The notes under the pieces are model-generated. The model was given only the letters and a program-made list of their open reading frames with translations. It had not been told where the DNA came from and ran no database searches. From Pasteurella sp049670895 (GTDB lineage Bacteria; Pseudomonadota; Gammaproteobacteria; Enterobacterales; Pasteurellaceae), in assembly GCF_049670895.1 (NCBI RefSeq), contig NZ_CP187170.1: a stretch of DNA of 64,000 nt. One strand, given 5' to 3'. This document shows positions 1 to 7,365 of this stretch, in pieces. Made by a program: the position numbers and the translations under genes. Numbering within the stretch: position 1 is the stretch's first letter; every line of letters starts with the position of its first letter.

Positions 1-630
1 AGAAGACACAACGGCAATACGTCTCACACCACCTAAAACAATCAACGAAACTAACGCCGTAATAATGGAGGCAGTAAGCGGAATAGGCACGCTGAAAGTA
101 TTTTCCATCGCATGAGTAATGGCATTCACCTGTGGAAAGGTACCAATACCAAAAAACGCCACTAAAATTCCGAAGATGGCAAATAATTTTGCTAACCATT
201 TGATACCTAAGCCACGCTCAATGTAATACATCGGTCCCCCCGCCATAAAACCTTGGCGATCGCGTACACGGTATTTTACCGCTAATAAACATTCAGCGTA
301 TTTGGTTGCCATGCCTAAAAGTGCCACTAGCCACATCCAGAAGACCGCACCAGGCCCAGCCGCTTGAATGGCGGTTGCCACCCCGACAATATTCCCCGTA
401 CCAATGGTTGCGGCTAATGCAGTACATAATGCAGCAAAGGATGACACATCCCCTTTTTTGCCCGTGCCTTTTTCCTTGCGGAATAAATAGGATAACGCAC
501 GTGGTAAATGCACAAACTGAATAAAACCTAAACGAAAAGTGAGATAAAGCCCAGTACCCGACAAGAGCAACAATAAAGGTGCCCCCCAAACCAGACTATT
601 AATGGAAGATAAAATAGATTCTAATGACAT
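1..630 (-). CDS. Sodium:alanine/glycine symporter family protein (AgcS), C-terminus beyond window
   Basis: The leftward reading frame is open from the ATG at 630 to the first base of the window, giving 210 residues of the N-terminal half; the stop lies outside. Translation begins MSLESILSSINSLVWGAP and contains successive hydrophobic segments, the stretch TGNIVGVATAIQAAGPGA and the stretch MAGGPMYYIERGLG, all typical of the alanine-or-glycine:cation symporter family, which imports small amino acids with Na+ across the inner membrane. A GAGGA ribosome site precedes the ATG. The leader carries a tandem glycine riboswitch (750-946), so glycine is the likely regulatory ligand and probably a substrate. 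Family assignment is firm; substrate is inferred from the riboswitch. Confidence 0.9.
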   Translation of the reverse strand, partial: MSLESILSSINSLVWGAPLLLLLSGTGLYLTFRLGFIQFVHLPRALSYLFRKEKGTGKKGDVSSFAALCTALAATIGTGNIVGVATAIQAAGPGAVFWMWLVALLGMATKYAECLLAVKYRVRDRQGFMAGGPMYYIERGLGIKWLAKLFAIFGILVAFFGIGTFPQVNAITHAMENTFSVPIPLTASIITALVSLIVLGGVRRIAVVSS

Positions 631-692
631 GTGAAAAATTCCTCGTAAAAAATAATGAATTACAAGGAGGCAAAAGTCTTTTGCGGAAGATT

Positions 693-724
693 AAAAAAAG
701 GAAAGCACACATAAAAATGTGTGT
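693..724 (-). terminator. Terminator-like hairpin in the riboswitch expression platform
   Basis: Read leftward, a CACACAT/ATGTGTG stem with a short A/T loop is followed a few bases on by a run of seven T. It lies between the second glycine aptamer and the symporter ATG, where a glycine-controlled terminator is expected. A second short hairpin (GCAAAAG/CTTTTGC, about 670-684) lies next to a GGAGG-like sequence and could act on translation. Confidence 0.6.
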
Positions 725-749
725 AAAAACATCAAACCGTATTTCTTCT

Positions 750-946
750 TGCCCCTGTCCTTTTGCCTGAGCGTTTCAAAAAACGATAAAAAATATACCG
801 CTCTTTTTGCGCCTTCGGCGGTCGTGCTGTATTGCATACCACGACGCTCTCCAAGGGTTCGTCCAGTAACAGTCCCTGCTTATTATCAGCGCCTGAAAGA
901 GTTTACCTCGTCGGCGTAGGGTCAATTCCCTACTCTCCAGCTACCT
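750..946 (-). promoter_or_regulatory. Tandem glycine riboswitch
   Basis: Read leftward, two glycine aptamers follow each other. The first has GGAGAG near 938, ACGCCGACGAGG and a closing GGGACTG with ACTGGACGAA. The second has TTGGAGAG, the hallmark CCGCCGAAGGCGCAA and the terminal CGCTCAGGCAAAAGGAC. Both cores match the gcvT-type glycine aptamer consensus, and the tandem arrangement is the common one. The RNA lies in the leader of the AgcS symporter gene, a gene class controlled by glycine riboswitches in this family of bacteria. Limits are approximate. Confidence 0.93.
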
Positions 947-962
947 TCATCCGAACTTACTT

Positions 963-1019
963 CATAAAAAAAAGTGCGGTGGATTTTAACAAGATAATTT
1001 TTAAATCTCAACCGCACAT
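963..1019 (-). terminator. Inverted uptake-signal pair acting as terminator
   Basis: A GTGCGGT core (in the complement of 1011-1019) and an ACCGCAC core (972-980) form an inverted pair, followed leftward by a run of nine T. It closes the pilA-to-acetyltransferase transcript. Paired uptake signals commonly double as terminators in Haemophilus-type genomes. Confidence 0.7.
983..1011 (-). promoter_or_regulatory. Candidate sigma-70 promoter for the riboswitch transcript
   Basis: Read leftward, TTGAGA (1006-1011) and TAAAAT (983-988) are separated by exactly 17 bases, placing the transcript start just ahead of the first glycine aptamer. The elements overlap the terminator stem-loop, so the match could be fortuitous in this AT-rich spacer. 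Confidence 0.4.
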
Positions 1020-1030
1020 CATGAAATTTT

Positions 1031-1300
1031 TTATTTCCCCTGTTCTCGCTCCCATTTACGGGCAATATAACTACAACTAGGAATTAAATTTAACTTTTTG
1101 GCTTGAATAAACTCAGACAATGCTTGATACAGTTTATCGGCAATCCCTTTTCCACGTAGCACTTCTGACACATAGGTATGATTGGCGTTAATGGTTTGCG
1201 GATCGACAAAAAAATAGGTCAGCTCAGCAATTTTTTTACCTTGTTCATCTAAAATAAAAAACTCGCCTTGTTGTTCGGTTTGTTGATGTTGAATTTTCAT
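1031..1300 (-). CDS. Small GNAT-family N-acetyltransferase (COG2388 / YidJ-like)
   Basis: This 89-residue protein has the minimal GNAT fold of the COG2388 group: a histidine-threonine pair in ANHTYVSEVLRG (about 39-50), the acetyl-CoA-binding LRGKGIADKLY segment (48-58) and a conserved PSCSYI (74-79). Proteins of this group are small acyl-CoA-dependent transferases whose substrates are mostly unknown. Its ATG overlaps the yacG stop codon (TAATG), so it is translationally coupled to the end of the pil-coaE-yacG operon, and the inverted uptake-signal terminator lies just downstream. The substrate cannot be told from sequence. Confidence 0.85.
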   Translation of the reverse strand: MKIQHQQTEQQGEFFILDEQGKKIAELTYFFVDPQTINANHTYVSEVLRGKGIADKLYQALSEFIQAKKLNLIPSCSYIARKWEREQGK

Positions 1301-1503
1301 TAATGTGGTCTCCAGTCTTCGTGTTCCTCAGCCATGGAAAAATCGGCTGTGTCACAAGGAATGGCTTTTTCCTCGCTTGCCCACTCTCCCAAATCAATTA
1401 ATTGACAACGTTTACTGCAAAAAGGACGGTATGGACTGTCTGGTGACCAAATCACCGCCTTTTGACAAGTTGGACAAGGTACTGCAAATTTTTCTTCAGC
1501 CAT
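1300..1503 (-). CDS. yacG: DNA gyrase inhibitor YacG
   Basis: A 67-residue zinc-binding protein with four cysteines in a CPTC (C10, C13) plus FCSKRC (C29, C33) arrangement, followed by LIDLGEWASEE, which matches the YacG family closely. In E. coli YacG binds the GyrB C-terminal domain and inhibits DNA gyrase supercoiling. The tail is acidic, as usual. It starts in a TAATG overlap with the coaE stop, and its own stop overlaps the start of the acetyltransferase, so all three genes are translated as a chain. The coaE-yacG pairing is common in gammaproteobacteria. Confidence 0.95.
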   Translation of the reverse strand: MAEEKFAVPCPTCQKAVIWSPDSPYRPFCSKRCQLIDLGEWASEEKAIPCDTADFSMAEEHEDWRPH

Positions 1504-2114
1504 TATTTTCTCGCTAACTCAGTATACAATTGATGTAATTCTAACACTTTTTGTTTAAGTTGCGGTAAGGTTTGCTTAAGGTCCCCGTCATTATCAATGA
1601 CATCATCAGCAAACGAGAGGCGTGTCGCACGATCCACTTGCGAATGCATGATGTTTTCGATCATAGCGACTTTATTTTGATCTCGGCGAGTGGCTCGTTG
1701 TATTTGTGTTTGAGGTTGAACATCCACCACCAAAACACGTTGGCAAAGTGAGGTTAAATGATTTTCAATTAATAACGGCACCACCCAAATCACATAAGGG
1801 GTAGTTTGTTGCTTTAATTGACGTAACATTTCCTCTCGAATGGCGGGATGCAATAACCCATTTAACCATTGTTTATGGTCATCATGTTGGAAGATTAATT
1901 CACGTAAATAGGCACGATTCAACTCTCCATTTTCTAAGAGGACATCATGACCGAAATGGGCAACAATTTTAGCCAACAACGGGGAACCTTTCTCCACCAC
2001 TTGTCTTGCGACAATATCCGCATCAATCACGGGAACGCCCAATTCTGCGAACAGGTTTGCCACCGTGCTTTTGCCACTGCCGATCCCCCCAGTTAAGCCT
2101 ACAATATATGTCAT
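1503..2114 (-). CDS. coaE: Dephospho-CoA kinase
   Basis: CoaE phosphorylates the 3'-hydroxyl of dephospho-CoA with ATP, the last step of coenzyme A synthesis in the cytosol. The P-loop GGIGSGKS lies at residues 9-16, followed by the CoA-binding DADIVARQVVEKG region and the lid with RRDQNK. The start at 2114 (MTYIVGLTGG) is preferred over the upstream in-frame ATG at 2132: AAGGAAAACT sits directly before it, and the product (203 residues) then aligns end to end with E. coli CoaE. It lies about 90 bases after pilD and is coupled to yacG by a stop/start overlap. Confidence 0.95.
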   Translation of the reverse strand: MTYIVGLTGGIGSGKSTVANLFAELGVPVIDADIVARQVVEKGSPLLAKIVAHFGHDVLLENGELNRAYLRELIFQHDDHKQWLNGLLHPAIREEMLRQLKQQTTPYVIWVVPLLIENHLTSLCQRVLVVDVQPQTQIQRATRRDQNKVAMIENIMHSQVDRATRLSFADDVIDNDGDLKQTLPQLKQKVLELHQLYTELARK

Positions 2115-2207
2115 AGTTTTCCTTGTTTTCATGAATAAATGTGCAGATCATACGTATCCCTCTGCAATTAGGCAACAAAAAACCACAATACTCTATCCGC
2201 TTATTTA

Positions 2208-2909
2208 TTATTGGCTAACTAACAAGATCGCCTCACTCACACATAAAAAGCTCCCAAAGGGCACTTCATCTATCCTCCGTTGCTGGTATTTTCCCCATAA
2301 CACATAGCCCAACCCCACGATGCAAGCAATCAAGACTAAAAGAGGGAAATGTTGCCAATGTAACATGCTCCCCAAACCGAGCATCAACCAATAATCCCCT
2401 CTACCTAAGGCTTCTTGACGGTAATAACATTTCGCTAACCAATACAAAATATAGAATGTGAGAAAACCGATTAATGCACTTTGTATGCTTTCCTCAATAC
2501 TCAATCCATTCAAGCCGAACCAACTGCCCACAACACCTAATACTAAAAGCCCCTGACAACTTTGTGGCGAGATTAAATGATAATGCCAATCTAATGTAGC
2601 AATATAAAATAACAGGCTAAAATACAACCCAAAATGTACGGCTTGATAGAAATCCTCTCGCCAGAAATAGCAAGTAAAAAACATCCCAGTGAATGCCACA
2701 AAATATTGCCAAAAATGACCGCACTTTATTGGCTGTAACCGTATATTCATCGCCTGTTGTTCAAAAAGTCTTGGCGTTTCTTCTATCAAAAAAACCGCAT
2801 GATAGGCTTGATAAATCTCTTTTGCTAATGCTTGAGTAAAATGTGTGAGCTGATAATAAACCCAATATGCCACCGCTGTACTAAGAAACAGTAAAAGAAT
2901 CCAATTCAT
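2208..2909 (-). CDS. pilD: Type IV prepilin peptidase / N-methyltransferase PilD
   Basis: PilD is the inner-membrane aspartyl protease that cuts the leader from type IV prepilins. The 233-residue protein has about six to seven hydrophobic segments. The two catalytic aspartates are visible: D107 in ATLDWHYHLISP and D172 in the GRGD motif (169-172). The N-terminal cytoplasmic domain is short and has no obvious paired CxxC zinc motif, so it is a compact version; whether it still N-methylates the mature pilin is uncertain. The ATG overlaps the pilC stop by four bases (ATGA), showing coupling within the pilABCD operon. Confidence 0.92.
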   Translation of the reverse strand: MNWILLLFLSTAVAYWVYYQLTHFTQALAKEIYQAYHAVFLIEETPRLFEQQAMNIRLQPIKCGHFWQYFVAFTGMFFTCYFWREDFYQAVHFGLYFSLLFYIATLDWHYHLISPQSCQGLLVLGVVGSWFGLNGLSIEESIQSALIGFLTFYILYWLAKCYYRQEALGRGDYWLMLGLGSMLHWQHFPLLVLIACIVGLGYVLWGKYQQRRIDEVPFGSFLCVSEAILLVSQ

Positions 2910-4123
2910 TGTACAATTGCCCCCATATTAAAAATTGGCAAATATATCCCAAGCATAATTACCCCAATTAATCCGCCAATAATGAGCATGAATAACGGTT
3001 CAAGTAACTGAGCAAATAAATCCAACTGATGTTCTAATTTCTTTTGGTAGGCTTGTGCAACATGTTGTAGCATCTGCACCAATTTCCCACTTTTTTCACC
3101 AATTTGAAGCATCTGCTGGGCATCGTAGGGAAAAGATGTTCCACCAACAGCCGCAGAAAAAGCATGTCCTTGTGAAATCTGTTGTAAAATCCACCGCACT
3201 TCTTTCTCTAATTGCACATCAGCTTGCCCCTTCCCTTTACTTTGCCACGCCTGTGTTTTCACCAAAAAGGATTGCAATGCTTGTTGTAAGGGGATTCCCG
3301 CAGAAAGCATCAAGCCTAAATTGCCTGTAAAACGCACCAAGCGATGATATTGTAAGATCTTATTTAAAAACGGCAATTTAGCTAAGCAGTTCGCTTTTTG
3401 TTGGGCAAAACTCGGTGAATGCTGACGATAAACATGAAAAAGACAAAGGCTGAAAAAGCCCCCTAACATAATAGGCATGCTATCTTCTCGTAGAAACGTG
3501 GAAAGGCGAAATAAAAAGTCAGTAAAGGCGGGAAGAGGCTGATTTTGATACATTTCTGCAAACTCTGGCACAATAAACAGTAGCAATGCCAGTGTTAGTA
3601 GCACAGAAATCCCCAACACGACGGCGGGATAAAGTAACACTTTTTGAACTTTCCGTTGTAAAACCAATGTTTGTTGACGATATTGAGCAATTTGTTGGCA
3701 GACATAGGCTAAACGCCCTGTCATTTCACCGACTTGAATTAGCTGTAATTCTTGTTGCTGAAGATACCGCCCTTCTTGGTTTAACGCATGGGAAAAACAC
3801 ATACCACTTTCAAGGTGATAGAGTAAATTTCGTAACCATTGATTTAATTCCAACTGTGTACAATTTTGTAATAACACCTGCAATGCCTCTTTTAAAGGTA
3901 ATGCAGATTGTAATAAGGTGGCTAATTGCGTAAGGAGATCACAAATTTCCGTTAATGTTGGAGACGTTGAAAATTGCCAATTTTGCTGTAATTTTGCCCC
4001 TAAAATTCCTCGAGAAAAGAGCATTTGTTGGGCAAGCAATTCACTTTCTGCGACGATCACTCCTTGTTGTTTTTGCTGTAATGTATTCATGCCTTTCCAG
4101 CGATACATTTTTAATTTACTCAC
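2906..4123 (-). CDS. pilC: Type IV pilus inner-membrane platform protein PilC
   Basis: PilC is the polytopic platform on which the PilB ATPase drives pilus assembly. The protein (405 residues from the chosen start) has the two repeated type II secretion F domains: the first around LATLLQSALPLKEALQ and LIQVGEMTGRL, the second around RFTGNLGLMLSAGIPLQQAL and MLQIGEKSGKL, ending in a hydrophobic anchor. The GTG at 4123 has GGAGG six bases upstream and begins VSKLKMYRWKG, where family members start; an ATG at 4165 extends the frame by 14 residues with a weaker ribosome site and cannot be excluded. Third gene of pilABCD. Confidence 0.92.
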   Translation of the reverse strand: MSKLKMYRWKGMNTLQQKQQGVIVAESELLAQQMLFSRGILGAKLQQNWQFSTSPTLTEICDLLTQLATLLQSALPLKEALQVLLQNCTQLELNQWLRNLLYHLESGMCFSHALNQEGRYLQQQELQLIQVGEMTGRLAYVCQQIAQYRQQTLVLQRKVQKVLLYPAVVLGISVLLTLALLLFIVPEFAEMYQNQPLPAFTDFLFRLSTFLREDSMPIMLGGFFSLCLFHVYRQHSPSFAQQKANCLAKLPFLNKILQYHRLVRFTGNLGLMLSAGIPLQQALQSFLVKTQAWQSKGKGQADVQLEKEVRWILQQISQGHAFSAAVGGTSFPYDAQQMLQIGEKSGKLVQMLQHVAQAYQKKLEHQLDLFAQLLEPLFMLIIGGLIGVIMLGIYLPIFNMGAIVQ

Positions 4124-4172
4124 ACATTGCCTCCTTGACGCGTATATGTCATCAAAACTCGTCATCTTTTGC

Positions 4173-5579
4173 CTAACTCGGCACCGAACCTAATACCCGT
4201 TCGACTTCAGGCTGATCGGTAATACCTAACTGGATTTTTTCATTCGCACTTTGTTGTAAGCTGTTAAAATCTGTCACAAATCCCTGTTGTTGGGCAAACA
4301 AAAACTGATAAACGCCTGTCCGTCCTGAATAACCTTGGTAACAATCGCAATGTTCCACTACCTGATTCGAACACTTTTGGCAACGCTTTCGCAACAAACG
4401 CTGGGCAATTACCAACAATAAACTGCTTTCAATTTCATGTGGTTTAATGCCAAGTTGTTGCAAACGGGAAATCGCACTTTGGGCATCATTCGTATGCAAA
4501 GTCGAGAGTACCAAATGCCCTGTTTGTGCGGCTCTTAACGCCATTGCAGCACTTTCTTCATCTCGAATTTCTCCTAACATAATAATGTCGGGATCTTGCC
4601 TTAAGAAGGTGCGTAATAAGCGACTAAAATCCAATCCAATTTGTGGGTTGACTTGAGTTTGAATGATCCCCTCTACTTCGATTTCGATAGGATCTTCCGC
4701 TGTCATGATGTGTTTTTCTTGTGAGTTGAGCCATTGAAGTGCGGTATAAAGTGAAATACTTTTGCCACTTCCTGTGGGGCCTGTGACGAGAATTAACCCT
4801 TGTGGTTGACACAACGCTTGTTGAAAACGTTGTTGTTGATCTTCATTCATGCCCAATTGGGCAAAACTCAATTCTATCGGGGTATTTTGTTGCAAACGTA
4901 ACACCGCTTTTTCACCAAAATAAGTCGATAAAGTAGATAAACGAAAATCCAGTACATCAGAAAAGCGAGTTTTAAATTGAAACCGCCCATCTTGCGGTAA
5001 ACGTGTTTCACTGATATCTAATTTGGCTAATAATTTTAAACGGGAAAGTAAACGACTGGCTAACTGTAAAGACAATGCAGGTTGCGTTTGTAAAATGCCA
5101 TCAATCCGAAAACGAATCTGTAATTTTTGTTTTTGTGGTTCAATATGAATGTCCGAGGCTTTTTGTGTCAATGCTCGTTCAAATAACTCATTTAACAGTT
5201 GAATAACGGGTTCATCTTGCTCTTCATGCTGAAAATCAAGGGAAATATCTTGTGTAGCCGGTTGATAAGTAAATTGTGTGGGTTCCTGAACTTGTAACCT
5301 TTGTGGCGAAAGTTGTTGCAAGGCATGTTTTAAATCCGCACTGGCTAGCAAGACGGGTTCCACAATTTTACTGGTTAAAAAGGAAAAGGTTTCACACGCC
5401 GAGACATTGGCAAAAGAATCAACCCCTAACCACAACACATTGCCTTCTTCTTTTAAAGGCAAGGCAAAATAGCGTAATAATAAATGCTGTTGTTGCTGAT
5501 TGCGTTGCCATAGTGTGGGATCAATGTCAAATTGCTCACCATGTTTCGCAATCAGCGTCAAAGAAGATGAACTATACAT
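4173..5579 (-). CDS. pilB: Type IV pilus extension ATPase PilB (GspE family)
   Basis: PilB is the hexameric cytoplasmic ATPase that powers pilus extension. Visible features are the N2 region with IRFRIDG, Walker A GPTGSGKS (267-274), the aspartate box with TAEDPIE, Walker B DIIMLGEIRD (331-340), the histidine box STLHTNDA, and a zinc-binding cysteine group (C400, C403, C411, C413). The long N-terminal lipid- or nucleotide-sensing domain of larger PilB proteins is reduced, giving 468 residues. The ATG at 5579 overlaps the pilA stop (TAATG); an in-frame TTG at 5588 would lie inside pilA and is not preferred. Confidence 0.95.
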   Translation of the reverse strand: MYSSSSLTLIAKHGEQFDIDPTLWQRNQQQQHLLLRYFALPLKEEGNVLWLGVDSFANVSACETFSFLTSKIVEPVLLASADLKHALQQLSPQRLQVQEPTQFTYQPATQDISLDFQHEEQDEPVIQLLNELFERALTQKASDIHIEPQKQKLQIRFRIDGILQTQPALSLQLASRLLSRLKLLAKLDISETRLPQDGRFQFKTRFSDVLDFRLSTLSTYFGEKAVLRLQQNTPIELSFAQLGMNEDQQQRFQQALCQPQGLILVTGPTGSGKSISLYTALQWLNSQEKHIMTAEDPIEIEVEGIIQTQVNPQIGLDFSRLLRTFLRQDPDIIMLGEIRDEESAAMALRAAQTGHLVLSTLHTNDAQSAISRLQQLGIKPHEIESSLLLVIAQRLLRKRCQKCSNQVVEHCDCYQGYSGRTGVYQFLFAQQQGFVTDFNSLQQSANEKIQLGITDQPEVERVLGSVPS

Positions 5580-6010
5580 TAGGAACAAAATCCAGCAGGA
5601 AACAGTTCAGCATTGGATGTACAGGTGGCTTGCCAAGTTACGCCTTGTTTAGCGAGAGTGGGTCTCAGCGTATAATTGACACCATCTAAGGTATTTTGTC
5701 CAGTTACTGTAATTACCCCATCTGATACAGAAATAGATTTCAAATGTTTCAATGTGGAATTCTCTAGGTTTGCACTAATACCATGGTTTCCAGCATCACA
5801 ATTCTCCGTATTACCTGTGTTATACATACACAACTCCACCTCTGCACGATAAGGGGCGGCAGCTTGCAGTAATTCTGACACGGCGGCTTTTTTTGTATAA
5901 TTTTGATAGGAAGGGACCGCAATAGTCGCTAAAATAGCCACGATCGCAATGACGATCATTAATTCAATTAAGGTAAATCCTTTTTTGGGAAAATTCAGTG
6001 GTTGTTTCAT
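5579..6010 (-). CDS. pilA: Type IV major pilin (PtfA/PilA)
   Basis: This is a class A prepilin of 143 residues. The leader MKQPLNFPKKG is cut before phenylalanine 12 in FTLIELMIVIAIVAILATIAVPSYQNYT, shown here only in part as GFTLIELM with the invariant glutamate at +5. Two cysteine pairs are visible, one in ELCMYNTGNTENC and one at the C-terminus, the latter probably forming the D-region loop. The ATG at 6010 is chosen for the AAGGA ribosome site and correct leader length; longer in-frame starts add an unlikely 28 residues. It heads the operon with pilB, pilC and pilD and is preceded by a CRP-S site. In P. multocida the equivalent gene is called ptfA. Confidence 0.95.
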   Translation of the reverse strand: MKQPLNFPKKGFTLIELMIVIAIVAILATIAVPSYQNYTKKAAVSELLQAAAPYRAEVELCMYNTGNTENCDAGNHGISANLENSTLKHLKSISVSDGVITVTGQNTLDGVNYTLRPTLAKQGVTWQATCTSNAELFPAGFCS

Positions 6011-6018
6011 AAACACAT

Positions 6019-6067
6019 CCTTATATGATAAAGCCTTATATGAAGAAAGGGGCTGGAAGCCAGCCCC
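6019..6067 (-). terminator. Attenuator-like hairpin and short direct repeat in the pilA leader
   Basis: Read leftward, a perfect GGGGCTGG/CCAGCCCC stem with a three-base loop (6049-6067) is followed by TTTCTT, about 40 bases before the pilin ATG. Between hairpin and gene the decamer CCTTATATGA (top strand) occurs twice, at 6019-6028 and 6034-6043. The hairpin is strong enough to act as a partial terminator or as an RNA stabiliser; which one is unknown. Confidence 0.5.
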
Positions 6068-6160
6068 CCGGAACAGGACATTTGCTAAACGCATGGTGAA
6101 TATCGCCTAGCGGATTGAAGTATGGCATGCAAATCACAAGGAAGAAAATAACATCACTTC

Positions 6161-6184
6161 TTTTCTCGATCAGGATCGCAAAAA
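6161..6184. promoter_or_regulatory. CRP-S (Sxy-dependent competence) site
   Basis: The near-palindrome has TTTTGCGATC and GATCGAGAAAA halves on the leftward strand. The GCGATC core, in place of the TGTGA of ordinary CRP sites, is the defining mark of the CRP-S sites that control competence genes in Haemophilus-type Pasteurellaceae. It lies 151 bases upstream of the pilA ATG and only 13 bases from the ampD ATG, so pilA is the likely target. A TATTTT hexamer at 6145-6150 on the leftward strand could be the -10 element. Confidence 0.8.
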
Positions 6185-6196
6185 TAAGATTTCATT

Positions 6197-6763
6197 ATGC
6201 AAAATTCACGCTTAAATATCACTCAAGGTTGGCTAGCACAAGCCAAAAAAGTCCCCTCCCCCCATTATGACTCACGCCCCGATCCCTGCGATATTTCCTT
6301 ATTAATCATTCATTACATCAGCCTGCCACCAGAACAATTTGGCGGCACAAATATTGATGATTTTTTTCAAGGGAAATTAGACCCAACAAAACACCCTTAT
6401 TTTGCAGAAATTCGTGATCTCCGTGTTTCAGCACATTGTTTGATTAACCGACAAGGGGAAATCACCCAGTATGTTAGTTTTGATGATCGTGCTTGGCATG
6501 CTGGGCTTTCCTCATTTGAAGGAAGAGAAAAATGCAATGATTTTTCTATTGGGATTGAGCTTGAAGGCAGTAATGAGCAACCTTTTACGGAACAGCAATA
6601 CCATTCATTAATCTTGCTCACTCAAAGCCTGATGCAAAAGTATCCCAAAATTAACACAACACGTATTGTTGGGCACTGTGATGTGTCACCAGGGCGTAAA
6701 ATCGATCCAGGTCAATATTTTGATTGGCAACGCTATTTGAGCAACCTCAGTCAAGCTGATTAA
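6197..6763 (+). CDS. ampD: 1,6-anhydro-N-acetylmuramyl-L-alanine amidase AmpD
   Basis: AmpD is a cytosolic zinc amidase that removes the peptide from anhydro-muropeptides imported during cell-wall recycling, and in species with AmpC it keeps beta-lactamase induction low. The zinc ligands are visible as H39 in IIHYISLP, H160 in VGHCDV and D170 in GRKIDPG, with the catalytic glutamate E121 in GIELEGS and K168. The length, 188 residues, is normal. It is transcribed divergently from pilA, a pairing also known in Haemophilus. NagZ, which supplies its substrate, is encoded in the same window at 25,874. Confidence 0.96.
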   Translation: MQNSRLNITQGWLAQAKKVPSPHYDSRPDPCDISLLIIHYISLPPEQFGGTNIDDFFQGKLDPTKHPYFAEIRDLRVSAHCLINRQGEITQYVSFDDRAWHAGLSSFEGREKCNDFSIGIELEGSNEQPFTEQQYHSLILLTQSLMQKYPKINTTRIVGHCDVSPGRKIDPGQYFDWQRYLSNLSQAD

Positions 6764-7365
6764 AAAAGAAACACCTAAAATTTCCACGTTGTGGGAATCT
6801 TTTCACACCCCAGCCATTTTATTATCTAATTGATATAAAAGGATTTTTGTCATTTCCTTTTTCCACCATAATCCTGTAATTCAAGTTATTAAAGTGATTA
6901 CAGACATTCAGCCACAATTTTATCCACAGAAAAAGTGAATAACTTTATTCCTGTTGAAAACAAGCAAAAACCGCTTCCCCTAATAGATAATACGCTTTCT
7001 TTTACGACAATTCTTGCTGAAAAATTGGTGTAACTTGCTGTCCACACAGGGGCTGTTTAAAAAACAACAAAAACATATTTAAACAACACAGTTTATTGAT
7101 TTTATTAGTTTTATTTTCATAAAGACTCGTCTTGTTTTTCTTTTTTATCACCTTATAAACAGCGTTATCCACAGGAAGTCAAAATGCGATTCATGGCAAC
7201 GCAAGCATGGGCGTGAAGAAAAGAGAATATTTTGGCTTGTCTTTAAAAAATATGAAGAAGCATCACAGAAATTCTGATTATCAGTTGAGAAAAACACGAT
7301 TATATGAAACAATCTCACGATTATTTTATGGTAAAAATTACAGATATTTTTTAAGGTGAACGCTA
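6764..7365. other. 602-bp non-coding gap with DnaA-box-like sites
   Basis: No convincing reading frame is present. The gap is AT-rich, especially 7,060-7,150. Two perfect 9-mer DnaA boxes (TTATCCACA) lie at 6920-6928 and 7165-7173, and a 7-of-9 match (CTGTCCACA) at 7038-7046, all in the same orientation and about 120 bases apart. The rppH promoter must also lie here. No oriC neighbour genes (mnmG, mioC, dnaA) are present. Confidence 0.55.

Noticed and set aside
2208..2909. PilD as a truncated pseudogene because the cytoplasmic zinc domain is missing
   Set aside because: Both catalytic aspartates and all membrane segments are present and the frame is intact; compact prepilin peptidases exist.
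6764..7365. Chromosomal origin oriC
   Set aside because: Only two perfect DnaA boxes, no GATC-rich repeats and no mnmG, mioC or dnaA neighbour. Kept only as a DnaA-box cluster.
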